From assembly GCA_947247005.1 (NCBI GenBank), contig OX365945.1, positions 13,026,501 to 13,090,500 on the forward strand: 64,000 nucleotides of DNA, read 5' to 3'. Shown piece after piece: positions 23,842 through 35,131 of this stretch (its first letter is position 1; every line of letters begins with the position of its first letter). The stretch is from Spisula solida. Lineage: Eukaryota; Mollusca; Bivalvia; Venerida; Mactridae. The position numbers were made by a program, and so were the translations under genes. Below the pieces are notes generated by a model, which saw only the letters and a list, made by a program, of their open reading frames with translations, ran no database searches and was not told the DNA's origin.

Positions 23842-26800
23842 AATGAAATGTACTATGCTAATTTGATACATAAAGCTATGGTCAAAGATGGTATGAGTAA
23901 AATAAGAGCGCTGATTGGTCAATACATACATTTACCGTTTTAGAAATGGAACATTCTGGCAATTTTGACAGATATCTATGAATGGACAGTACAAGCACTT
24001 TAATTGACAAGAACTTGTTCCTGTGATCTTCACAGATCTATACTATAGATCTACTACACTAAACAAACACTTTATAACTTATTATATAGTATAATTGTAG
24101 TTAGCACTTGGGCAAGCTAGCTTACTTTCTATTATCAATACATTCAGCATTCTATCAGCAACAGTTCATCTCATAAATATGCATACACATTAATATACCA
24201 ACATCATCTCATATACATAAAGTACATGTAACAAATTTATAGCACATAACACGCATCTTTCCCCATTTTTATGAACTAAAAATTATACGTCTTGTTAGCT
24301 CTAAGTGCCCAAAGCTGAATGGCCATATACCTTCAATCACTGTGCACGACAACTCGTGCGCTATGGTTACCAACATAACAAGTCCTGATTGGTGCAATCA
24401 GAAGATCTTAACCAATCACAGGAAAGCATTTTCCGTCTTATGCGCTTCGCTTAACCGACAGAAAATAAATTTAGCATCATAAAATCGCAATAGTTTCTGC
24501 AATGGATCCAACATGGGTACTTTAACTATGGGCTAATCCGATAAATATGTATATTAAACAAACACGTCGAATTTTACAGTTGCAACAAATACTAAACGTG
24601 AAATCATGCCTTCCTTTTGAGGAGATTAGTCCGTGATATGGAGTCCTTGCTTTCAATATTACCTATACCAAGTATTCATATGACATTTATTGTAATCCAA
24701 CTAGTGGGCAGACAGGCACCACCGAAAGGTAAAATACTTAACGGATGACACTGTATCACACAGGGGTCATTCTGTGACATAAACAAATGGCCCGTTAATT
24801 TCATTTCCTTCTTCTTAGACAGAAAACACTGAAAGGTTTCAGAAATACATTAGACACAAAGGACTGTTTACGCAAAGACAAAGTCAAGAACATTATCACA
24901 TAATTGGTACAATTATGATTTCATGTACAAGAAAACTGTAACAGTGTGAGGTGATATCTAGTTCATCTAGAACATTATAAGCAATGATACAATAATTAAT
25001 ATGTCAATGACTACAATAAAGAGAATAAAATTACCTTGTATGTATATCAATGCATCATATGTAAAACTAGTAAACAGGATTCAGCCAACTTTCCCTGATG
25101 GCAAAACTGTCGCAGTATCTTCAATACAATGGTAAAACTAAATGTCTCTACACAAATGAGCATATTTACCTCAGGCCAGTCACGAAACAATTGAGAAAGC
25201 ACATGTTCGGACAGAGGAAAGAGACTACATGTACACCAAGAACACCAATAAAGGAGCATACGTGAAACCACAAAACCCAGGCCAGAACAGGCCGTTGCGT
25301 GCAGTTGAGGTCACAAATGTTTACCAGAAGCAAGCTGCATGAAAAAACATCGATCTAGACCTCGATCTAGAGCAACGAAAACAGAATTTGCTATAAATGT
25401 GCATAGGGGTGTTGCCCTTGCTACAGATGCCGTTGTCAATAAGTAAAACAAGTTTTATTGGAATATCTTGAACAGCTTTTAGAATTATGACCAGTCACGG
25501 GTAACTTCATCATTGATAAAGAGAAAGAAAAATTATGTTTTTAATAAAATTTATGTTATCTTAGAAAGGTTCATAGACGGGATGGGAATTGACCAGGCAG
25601 TCACTGAGGTGGATTTGTTTTACTAAACATTTCATTAATACCGGTGTCAATTTAAATATATTTAGAAACTAGAGAGCTTCATCTTTAATTTACTACCAAC
25701 ATTTTAAAAAATCGGTCCACAAATATGAAAATGAACCCATAGGGCGTGAAATCACTTTGTCTTGTTTAAAATAGCAAATATTAGTAGTTTTTATTGACTG
25801 CACCTTAGTGATTGACTGGATACCGTGATGTACATTGCATGGCATAACTTTTTAACTAGTTGATTAATGTCGATGGGAATCTGCATGGATGTAGTTTAAC
25901 AATGTTGTGTATAAATGTAAATACTTTATGTAAATATCGAAAGCCAACTTTTTGTTTTTGATACCATTTGACATGTATTACAAATGCACCTTTTTAAGAT
26001 AACATAAAGTTTACCCCAAAAAATACTCTGTACCAATGATACAGTTACCTGTGTGGCATGTCGTATATATATTTTTAATCAACTGATACAAATATAAATT
26101 TGTATGCACATTGTACCATAAAGCGTCAAATGAAGCAACGAATAAAGAAACACGATGAATGACAGAATGCAAAGAAAACACTTACATACGATGTATTTGT
26201 CGACAGGGAGATACAGAACAACTATAAAGTGTTGCAGCACAATGTGATGCTAATGTGGCCGTCACGTTGATAATTAATTCTACACGACAGCTGTTCAGAT
26301 GCTGCTTCCCGAATTATATACTTTCTAGGAACACAACTGGTTCGCTGACATTTTCTTACAGTTTGCTCACCAAAAATACTTTTGTATCGAGAATATGCGT
26401 CTCCGAAGGACAAAATGTAGAATTGTATCATGTCAACTAGATGACGTTCGCACTTCCAACGGCACTAAACGTGTTAACGTCCTCAGATTAGTAATAAACA
26501 CAAAACAACCGTCGGCATATTTCAACATCGTGGAGACAGATATGCAATTTAGAAAACATCTCTTAAGTAGTGATATTTTCAGTGTCATCCATGCCTGTCA
26601 TTTTACGAGAGAAAAATATTTTTGCATACCCATTATCATCAAACTTAAAGTTACTTTGACAATCGTTTTCAATTTAATAGCTTTTGGGTGATATGCATGT
26701 TACATGTATGGAGGCATAGTATAGCGATTTTTAAGTATGGGAGTTGACTTATGCAGACCAAAGCTTGGCCGATGTTAAGAATCTATCTGACTACGTATTT

Positions 26801-26961
26801 ATACATGATTGTCTTTGTACATTTTGTTGACTTTAAGAAAATCAGTCAATGAACTACTTGCGTTTAGCAAGAGTGATAGATGGATGGATGGTTTATTCAA
26901 TGACGTTGGGCTGGTCGCCCATTAGGACAATTACAATGCATTTTGACAGACAGTCGTACAG

Positions 26962-29900
26962 TACGAGGGGCGATCCAGAACTAACAGGACTGTGGTGATT
27001 ACCACAATACTATTTGTTGCAAAGCATGCACTCAACAATATTTTTAATTGGTCACTTTTTGAACCCGAATACCTTAACTGTGATCATATCACTTGATGAT
27101 AATAGCATGACTGACCATGTATACTATAGCTCGTGATTTTAATTTTTAATGAATTAAGTGTAAGGACAATGTCTTAAAAAAAGTGTGTGCAAAATATCAT
27201 CAAACATTATGATCACAGTAACACGTATTTGGGGTTAGATAAGTGACCAATTAGAAAACTGGTTCAGTGCATGGAGCAACACACCAACATATACGTGTAC
27301 AATGTCTGCTTGATATTTCCATAGAAAGTCTATTAACAATGACAAACATAAAACTGTAAAGTAGGTGAACGCTGAGCGGAAACACATAAAATGACGCCGT
27401 GTGACGTCGTGTGAAAAGTGTTAATTCTTTACAATATCTACTTCTTTATTTACACCTAAAAATCAATTGGTAATACTATATCAAACATGTCTTCCTAACA
27501 AACGTGAAGTTTTTCAGTCAATACAGTTTGTGCAGTTTCGCACCTTGTGCAGTTTCGCACCTCACTCTTGTCAGGTCACATAATTCCCTGGAGTCCAACG
27601 CCTATAGTTCACAGCGTCTCCGACCGACGCGATCAACGATGAACAAATGAAGTCAAATGTTCGAATATTCAACTCTTCATGAAGCACTCATCGCTGACGT
27701 CATACACACCGACGTCAATCTTGAAAATCCAGATAAAATTTTGACTGGTCAGTGAAAAGCACATTACGAAAGTGCATCGGTCGCCAATAAACTTGATCTC
27801 TGGCAAACTCAAGACGGGCCTCACGGTATCTTGGAGTTAAATGAGGACGTACCATAGGACGGCGAGCACGTTAAGTAGCGCCGTTGAGTCTGTAGCGATA
27901 TGTTTACAAGTACCGAGATTCGAACACCGGGAGCAGTTGGGAAGTCTCTTTTTAGAGCAACTGCTGAGTCAAGCCTATGGTGTTTTGTCACGACAACGAT
28001 GGTACGGTCTTCCGGTGCAAATATTGACTTTGATCGGCTGGAACATAACTGCCCTACGTCATCATAGCCCGGCAGATATAAACGGCAATTTTTAGGATAA
28101 CCGTGCAATGTCTGCTATACAAAATGATGCATAAATGCAACTAAAACGTAAACGACGAAGTGCACATATATTCAATATAATATTATATATAATTAATATG
28201 TGTAGTTCTAAAATACCTTTTTCGTGAGATTCCGCATATTGCAATCGTTTAACAGGGGCAGTAAATGTTGCAAAGCAGCCATATATGCCCAGTGAAGTTC
28301 TCTTTCTTCGCTTTGTTTTTCTGCACAAACATGTGATATTTACAAACATGAATCGGTTTAGTCAACTGTTGCAAGATACTAAAGTAAACCGATATGGTCA
28401 GTTTTGTACAAAAAATCGCTGATAAATAGTGCACATGATTAATCCACCTGTGTTGAATATATTTTCCCGTCTTTCGTATTTTTGTGGGCGCACTATAACC
28501 AAAAACCAGAGAAATTTGAAGAGATGCTGCGAGAGCTTGGTGTTCAAATTGGTAGACATGCAAGGTGTTCCCGTCCAAAACTATAGTGTATTTAATATTT
28601 TGTTAATGCTATCATGAGCTTAACCCATATGTTCTACACTGACCTCACGGTAACGGGTTCGTATTGGATCAAATGATGTAAGAGAAGGTGTACGATTATT
28701 ACAAATTGGCTAACGATCGAGAGACATGCGCTCACGAAGGAATACGTCGTTATAAGATTACGATTAAGTGATCAATAATATATTGTAAAACACAACAGTG
28801 TGAATTATATTAACTTTGAGTGAGTACTTTTTACGGGATTTTGACACACAAAAATGACAATTTTCAATTGTTTATCTAGATATCCCGTATTCTTTGTCTA
28901 GAACTACATGTAGATAAAACATTTTTTTAAATAATTTTTCATTTTTTTATATGAATATCCTGTATATGTATACTTTCAATTTAGCATAATGATTTTCGTT
29001 AAAAAACATGTTGCAGATTTGAAAAATCAACTTATTTCCTGACTATGAATCCCGATACACCGTTTTTCAGTTCCGTGAGAGGATTGTTCTACATGTATTG
29101 GACGGTGAATACATTTTGGTTTCTTGTGTTCCTGTCGTGTCTATTTTGCCATCACCAGGACACATTTACATATTTGAAATCACAATGACTGAGAGCATAC
29201 TGCCTACGCCCCGCCCACTGTGCTTTTTTGCCGTTCGGCACTGCTATCGGACCCAACCGCTATCGTACTGATATTGATATTTACATGTATTCAATTAACC
29301 TACTACGAGGGCCCTTTATGTTTTATTTATTTTTTCAACCGGAGAGGACTATAGATTGCCCTCAGTCCGCAAGTCCGTTCAAAATCGGGATCCTGACATA
29401 ACTCAATCAGTTTTCAAGCTATGTTTTTGAAATTTAGTATTTAGATAGGGGTCAATAAGGGTATTATACACGTCTAAAAACTTTTGTGATTCTGACCAAA
29501 ATTGTGGTTGGTGTAGAGACGAAAATATTGAAAATAGAGCTCTACTTGACAATGATGATCCTGGCATTACCCGAACAGTTTTATAGCTACAATGTAGCTT
29601 TATGATTTTTTTATGAAACTCTGTACGTAGTTTGGGGCAAATAAGGATATTATTTATGTTTAAATATTTTGTGGTTATGAAAAAACTGCGGTTGCTATGG
29701 AAACGGAACAGTATATTTCTTCTATGACATATATTAACCAATACTTAAACTTGACAAAGATTGTAAAATATATGGCAAAATGTTAAGCAAAATACATGTA
29801 TACATGTAAAAGCACCAGATTGTTATTTTTTGGTAAAACATTTAATGAGGTCCTACCTTTACCCCTACATATATGCACCTGATAATGTATTATAGAAACA

Positions 29901-30463
29901 GTACCTTCATCTTCCCTATAGGCGATATTGTATTATAAAAGTGATGCCCTGAGGTTACGTCTTTCCCCTACATACATGAATTTATATGCACTATGATAGT
30001 GCGTAAAAGAAACAGGAACGTGAGGTTCTGCCTTCACATGGAATATATGCAATGCGATATGGTATATGCCCCCTCTTTTTCGAAAGGGGGGCTAGGGCGC
30101 GTAAAGACTAGCTCATTGAATAGAAAAACTTGTGTAGACACCAGAGGTCAAAATTCTTATCTCATCTTTATGAAGCAGGAAGAAACACTTCATCTCTAGA
30201 TATTAAATCTAGATCAAGTTTGATATAGGGTTAAAACCAGTCCAGTGCAAAAGAAGATGGATTTTCACTGGATCTTTGTAAAAGTTGCTCAGATCGAATG
30301 TTTGCCTAGATCAAATCTAATATGAAAACCTTGTTTACTTATTGAAAAAATTAACAGTAGTGTGTAGGACCCTCGTGGTTTCAAGATCAAATGACTCTTG
30401 TTTATATTTAAGTTTGTCCAATTGTATATATTTACAATCCATTTTTTTGGATCGCCCCTCGTA
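26962..30463. repeat. Inverted TACGAGGGGCGATCCA ends, 3.5 kb apart
   Basis: The left copy is TACGAGGGGCGATCCAGAAC. The right copy, read on the minus strand, is TACGAGGGGCGATCCAAAAA. Both start at a TA, and the sequence resembles Tc1/mariner terminal repeats. No transposase frame lies between them. They may be ends of a decayed element enlarged by later insertions, or single ends of two elements. I see no gene in the interval. Confidence 0.4.
29330..29760. repeat. Diverged dispersed repeat fragment
   Basis: It shares the style of the 9355-10500 repeat: GTCCGCAAGTCCG, TTCAAGCTATGTTTTTG and a GGTTGCTATGGAAACGG motif. No coding capacity. Confidence 0.35.
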
Positions 30464-31435
30464 TATACTTTATTAATTACTACCATTGCATGAATGATCG
30501 CCGAGTACTATGTTAATTGTTACAGTTATTTGTTTTCATGTGGGATTGGCATGTATGTCAAACCATTTCCTGGAAATTCGAACAATGCATGGTCATGTCA
30601 TGCGTAATTGTCCCCGATACCTAATTGGATTGTTTCCCTTTAATCCATTTGATTATTAACTGGTTTATCTAGCTACCGAGTATCGATTTTTATCCCCTTA
30701 TCTCGCTAAATCTTGATGTGACCTGTTGCATTATACATGATACGCTTCTTTTACTGTCATTTAAAGTTTATGGGAAATTGAGTCTAAATTTGTGTTTTCG
30801 GAAAATGCTTATCCTGATTAAATCTTCCGCGTACAGCATTAACGGGAATACAAATACTAGTTCATGTGCATACACGTACCGTTCTTGAAATACTTGTATG
30901 ACATTGAGGGCCATTGAGAGCGAATTTGTTTACATGTACATCAAAGCTTTACTGTTGGAAATGACAACATGTTATGTATAAAAGCAATTTTTAAGAGAAC
31001 AGCCATCAGTTATGTACCTATCAATATTTGGTCCGGGGGAGCGGCGGACATACACGGTATTTTAGACAGAATACAGGCGACATGGGCGAGAATTTGACAG
31101 GCTGAATTGATTCCGAGCCCTAGGAAATAGACCTTGGTCGGATTTTAGATCCCATTATTGGCGAATTTAGACACCACAAAAATCAGACAACTATTTAAAG
31201 ATTGCAGGCCATTGCATTTCACCAAGCATATCCCACTGTGGGCAATAAGACCCATTTTTTGTCTAACTCCCCTGCGTGCCGTTCCCCCGTTGGCAAACTA
31301 TTGATATAGATGCATTATGCGAAAAAATATTTATTAACACGAGTAGATTCTATAATTTATTGCAACGCAAATTTACTACTTGTAAAAAGCTAATATCCGC
31401 CGTTTTGCAAGGTGTTGTGCATGTACACGTTTTTT
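30464..31435. other. Intergenic, no gene seen
   Basis: No ORF or repeat boundary that I can support. Confidence 0.5.
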
Positions 31436-31774
31436 GACACGGTTAAAAATGAATCACTTCTACACTAGGGATTGACAGGGATATTACTTTATACGATATG
31501 TGTTCCTCTATCAAATCGTCGTAATATTTTCCAGAGATCACGCGAAATAATGATTTCTTTATCGGATGCCGTTTCCTACATTGAAGTTCGTAAGGTTTTT
31601 TTGAACGTTGTTTTTTATGTATGATATTGTATTGCCGTGAATTACAAATTAAATGATTGCATTCGACCTGTTTAAAATATTGGACATAATGTTGAGTTGG
31701 GTATTTGTGGGTCAGTCATGAAGTAATATCCCTGTCTATTCCTAGTGTAGAAAGGATGGGGTTTTAACCGTGTC
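31436..31774. mobile_element. MITE-like inverted repeat, 339 bp
   Basis: Ends are GACACGGTTAAAA and its complement. A second conserved inverted block, CTACACTAGG followed by GACAGGGATATTACTT, lies just inside each end. The arms are about 50 bp with several mismatches. The internal sequence is AT-rich and non-coding. Confidence 0.65.
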
Positions 31775-32668
31775 GAATCCCTTTGATTATAGTTGGTCGT
31801 GTCGTATTTGTTTTTACAATTTGTATGATTGTATTAATTTATCTTCAATTTGAACTCAAGTCATACTAAAATTAAGGGCTTACTTAAAGATACGGTCAGA
31901 TGTACATGTTTCAAAAAACACATTTCGCTGGCTTAGAATGAGAAGGTAAGTACAGAATCGATATTTTGAGAAAATTAGAACAACTGTCTGAAAACTACTC
32001 TTTACATTTCGAAAAACAAGCCTTTTCAACTTCAGTTTCGTCAACATGACCAGAACCGATTTTCATAAAAATAGGCTCATAAGGAGCACCTTGTGATGCA
32101 GATTTCAAATATGTATGAGTCTTAAAAGGTAGTACCTACGACCTTATCATTATAAGCCAAAGAGTTTGTTTTGCTAATCGTTCAATTGATTTGGACGGTG
32201 AGGAGTGTTTTTTATAATTAGGTCCAAGCTATTGGCTTCACAACCCCATGTACATAAACTGCCTCCTATGTAACCCTGAGGAAACTAAATAGCATTATCT
32301 CGGTTCTCTTGATGGCGAAACCAATGGATTCATGTTTCATGAAATTGTTAATTCCGACATCATTTCCGGTTGACATCTATACAATGTGGTAATCCCCAGC
32401 ATCACGAACCTTACGGTACGTATCCCAATACACCGCTACTCCGTTAGAGTTGTTATATACATCGGTTTTCAGTTCCGGAAGAGCCATATGAAAACAACAA
32501 AACTCTGACGGGACTGAGAAGCGGTGTATCAGGATTTCTACCGTGGTACCTCGGCTAATTGGATTCAATCAATCAAGTCAATATACAATGTAGTACTACG
32601 TGTTTTATTAGTATTAAGTATAAACAAACCATGCTAGTAACAAAACTATGAAAATGCAAAAATATGAA
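31775..32668. other. Intergenic, no gene seen
   Basis: No recognisable feature. Confidence 0.5.
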
Positions 32669-32930
32669 TGTAATGGTGTTTCACAAAAACTCAGTCAAAT
32701 ATATACAGAAATGGCAAAAAATGGTGTTTCACAAAAAAGTCAAATATATACAGGAATGAAAAAAATGATGTTTCACAAAAACTAAGTCAAATATATACAG
32801 GAATGAAAAAAATGATGTTTCACAAAAACTAAGTCAAATATATACAGGAATGAAAAAAATGATGTTTCACAAAAACTAAGTCAAATATATACAGGAATGG
32901 AAATAATGATGTTTCACGAAAACTAAGTCA
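32669..32930. repeat. 47-bp minisatellite
   Basis: About six units of GATGTTTCACAAAAACTAAG plus TCAAATATATACAGGAATG and an A-rich joint. The first two units are shorter or more diverged; the middle ones are nearly identical. Confidence 0.85.
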
Positions 32931-33054
32931 ATATGAACATCGGGTGGTATCGGAAAAAATCGGGAGAACATCGCCGATGTGGAATTCCTCAGTGGGACCT
33001 ATGCTTTAGACAGATTGCGAAAGGAACGTGTTCGAGAATCTGTACATGTAGCTA

Positions 33055-33412
33055 AAGGTGCATCTACACGGTAAGTTTTTGTGTATACATCTTGACCTAT
33101 AAGTCAAAATGTACCGTGTAGTAACGAGTAGTACACTTCTACCACACAATTTATTGAGATGTACGACACATTCATTGTATAGTCGCCACAGTACAGACAT
33201 GGCTTGGTGTAACACCAAAACGGAACTGCTCATAGAATTTTACCGTACAGTATGATACATATCAACACTACACACAGTCCTATCAATAGGTCTTCCTCAA
33301 CCGACTCCATTGTTAACAAGTGTTTGGAGAGAAATAACGTGTGATTTATAAGTCATGATGTACCGTGTAGTCTTCGACTTATACACCAAGACTTGCCGTG
33401 TAGACGCACCTT
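33055..33412. mobile_element. MITE-like inverted repeat, 358 bp
   Basis: Ends are AAGGTGCATCTACACGGTAA and the complement of AAGGTGCGTCTACACGGCAA. A second inverted block around TATAAGTCAWGATGTACCGTGTAG lies near each end. No coding capacity. Confidence 0.7.
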
Positions 33413-33790
33413 AAGCACATACTCGTATACTTTAAATTTGATCGCGAACCAAAAACGCGTGCGTGTAAAATCACGTGACAGTTGGAGCATGATTTCTTCA
33501 TGAATCGATGAGTGTTTATATAAACCCCACCGGCGATGAAATCGTGCGTTTCCCGTGAATACGCATACATGGGTGACTATCATTTCGATTTCATCGGTCA
33601 AACGTCCGTTACTTGTAGAAACTACTCATATCAGGAAAACATCGCGAAAGCACGCGAAAAACTACTTCCGCTCTAAATCGGGCTATCGCCACGGCAACCG
33701 TTTTTACTCTTTTGTTAAGCGTATTCGTAAATTTACACAATTTAAGAAATTCTAAATATTTAAAATAAATTTATTAGCTAGGAATTAACG
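33413..33790. other. Intergenic, no gene seen
   Basis: Spacer between the 358-bp element and the LTR retrotransposon. No supported feature. Confidence 0.5.
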
Positions 33791-33794
33791 GTAT

Positions 33795-34085
33795 TGAAGT
33801 GTTGATATTAAACCGATGCAAGGCCTGGAATCACGGACACACACAATTGGGTAACAAATAGTATACTTACATGATCAGAATATGATACACACAAGATCTT
33901 CCAATAATTATCCACAAACTTGCTCGTATATATTGTACGTCTCTCGTCGCTGGCGTCTTCAACGTAAAAGCACCGTATATGACGTACGGTATGACGTCAT
34001 TCGACCCGTGCCTCCGTTCGGCCGTACGGCCAGGATAACGTCCTGGCCGGCCCGTACTAATTGGGCCTAATTGGCTGATACAACA
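33795..34085 (-). repeat. 3' LTR of the TatD/PHD element
   Basis: Same 291 bp as 45402-45692, at a constant offset of 11607. It has a TG...CA boundary in either orientation. It is preceded in element sense by a purine tract. A 62-codon ORF seen in both LTRs is the same because the LTRs are copies; it is not a gene. Confidence 0.95.
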
Positions 34086-34093
34086 CTCCCCCC
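34086..34093 (-). other. Polypurine tract
   Basis: In sense, GGGGGGAG directly precedes the TG of the 3' LTR, the usual place for the plus-strand primer. An AATAAA lies just upstream of it. Confidence 0.7.
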
Positions 34094-34128
34094 GACTTTA
34101 TTTGAGGGCACGGAGGCACGGACCCATA

Positions 34129-34500
34129 ACTGCTGGACAACATGACCGAGCAGTATGGATATAGACGTCTCAGTAGAAAACCATTTTGGCTGGACAACAT
34201 GACCGAGCCTAATGGATGTAGAATCGATGTAGCAAACCACTTCGGCTGGACAACATGACCAAGCCTAATGGATGTAGAATCGATGTAGCAAATCACTTCG
34301 GCTGGACAACATGACCAAGCCTAATTGATGTAGAATCGATGTAGCAAACCACTTCGGCTGGACAACATGACCAAGCCTAATGGATGTAGAATCGATGTAG
34401 CAAACCACTTCGGCTGGACAACATGACCGAGCCGAATGGATGTAGAATCGCAGTAGAAGACCACTTCAGCTGGACAACATGACCAAGCATAGGAGGTAGA
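34129..34500. repeat. 56-bp tandem array, seven units
   Basis: Cores are spaced 57, then 56 bases five times. Each unit reads roughly CGGCTGGACAACATGACC, then AAGCCTAATGGATGTAGAAT, then CGATGTAGCAAACCACTT. The first unit replaces flanking GGCT/AGCC by CTGCT/AGCAG, and the sixth has TTCGGCT/AGCCGAA, so pairing of the flanks is kept. Confidence 0.9.
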
Positions 34501-34659
34501 ATTCACTGTAGCAATTCTTCTCTTCTTGGCTCGAGTAGGAGAGATTTATTTAGGGGCTATTGATGTAATCCTAATCCACAGGCCAATATGACCAGATATC
34601 CGAAAAGAGTAATAAACTGTTTTATCACCAGGTTGATCCAACGATGTTATACTTCGAAT

Positions 34660-35060
34660 CAGAACTGTAGAATCCAGGTCGGCTGGACAAAATGACCGAG
34701 CCTAACTGGTAATTATTATGCAATGTCCCAATTGAAGAATGTAGAATCCAGGTCGGCTGGACAAAATGACCGAGCCTAACTGGTAATTATGATGTTATGT
34801 CTGTCAGTCCAAGAAAGTTCACTCCAAGTCAGCAGTGTAGAATCCAGGTCGGCTGGACAAAATGACCGAGCCTAACTGGTAATTATTATGCAATGTCCCA
34901 ATTGAAGAATGTAGAATCCAGGTCGGCTGGACAAAATGACCGAGCCTAACTGGTAATTATGATGTTATGTCTGTCAGTCCAATAAAGTTCACTCCAAGTC
35001 AGCAGTGTAGAATCCAGGTCGGCTGGACAAAATGACCGAGCCTAACTGGTAATTATTTCA
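34660..35060. repeat. 170-bp higher-order tandem array
   Basis: Cores alternate at 74- and 96-base spacing (34685, 34759, 34855, 34929, 35025), so the true period is 170 bp with two motifs per period. Units contain TGTAGAATCCAGGTCGGCTG and CGAGCCTAACTGGTAATTAT. Confidence 0.9.
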
Positions 35061-35131
35061 TCAGATATACAGGACAACATGACCATGCAACTGACTAAAA
35101 TAACTATTTCAAACGGTTCAACAATATTCAG

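Larger units (their letters stand above)
23101..26961. other. Intergenic with two tRNA-like sequences
   Basis: No protein gene seen. The two tRNA-like segments at 23365-23457 and 23756-23841 are listed separately. Two CCAAT-type boxes near 24393-24420 (GATTGGTGCAATC and AACCAATCAC) have no gene beside them. Confidence 0.5.
34094..35131 (-). other. 3' UTR of the retrotransposon with motif arrays
   Basis: After the TatD stop, about 1 kb is filled by two tandem arrays that share the plus-strand core GGACAAMATGACC. Thirteen copies were counted, at 34135, 34192, 34248, 34304, 34360, 34416, 34472, 34685, 34759, 34855, 34929, 35025 and 35072. The core is usually flanked by GGCT and AGCC, forming an inverted repeat. 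No ORF is recognisable. Confidence 0.85.

Noticed and set aside
24393..24425. A promoter suggested by two CCAAT boxes
   Set aside because: No exon, TATA or start codon context follows on either strand.
33882..34070. A 62-codon ORF repeated exactly at 45489-45677
   Set aside because: It lies wholly inside the LTR and is antisense to the element; its identity only reflects LTR identity.
34129..35060. Regularly spaced repeats that look CRISPR-like
   Set aside because: This is animal DNA. The spacers are repeated too, no cas genes exist, and the arrays lie in a retrotransposon 3' UTR.
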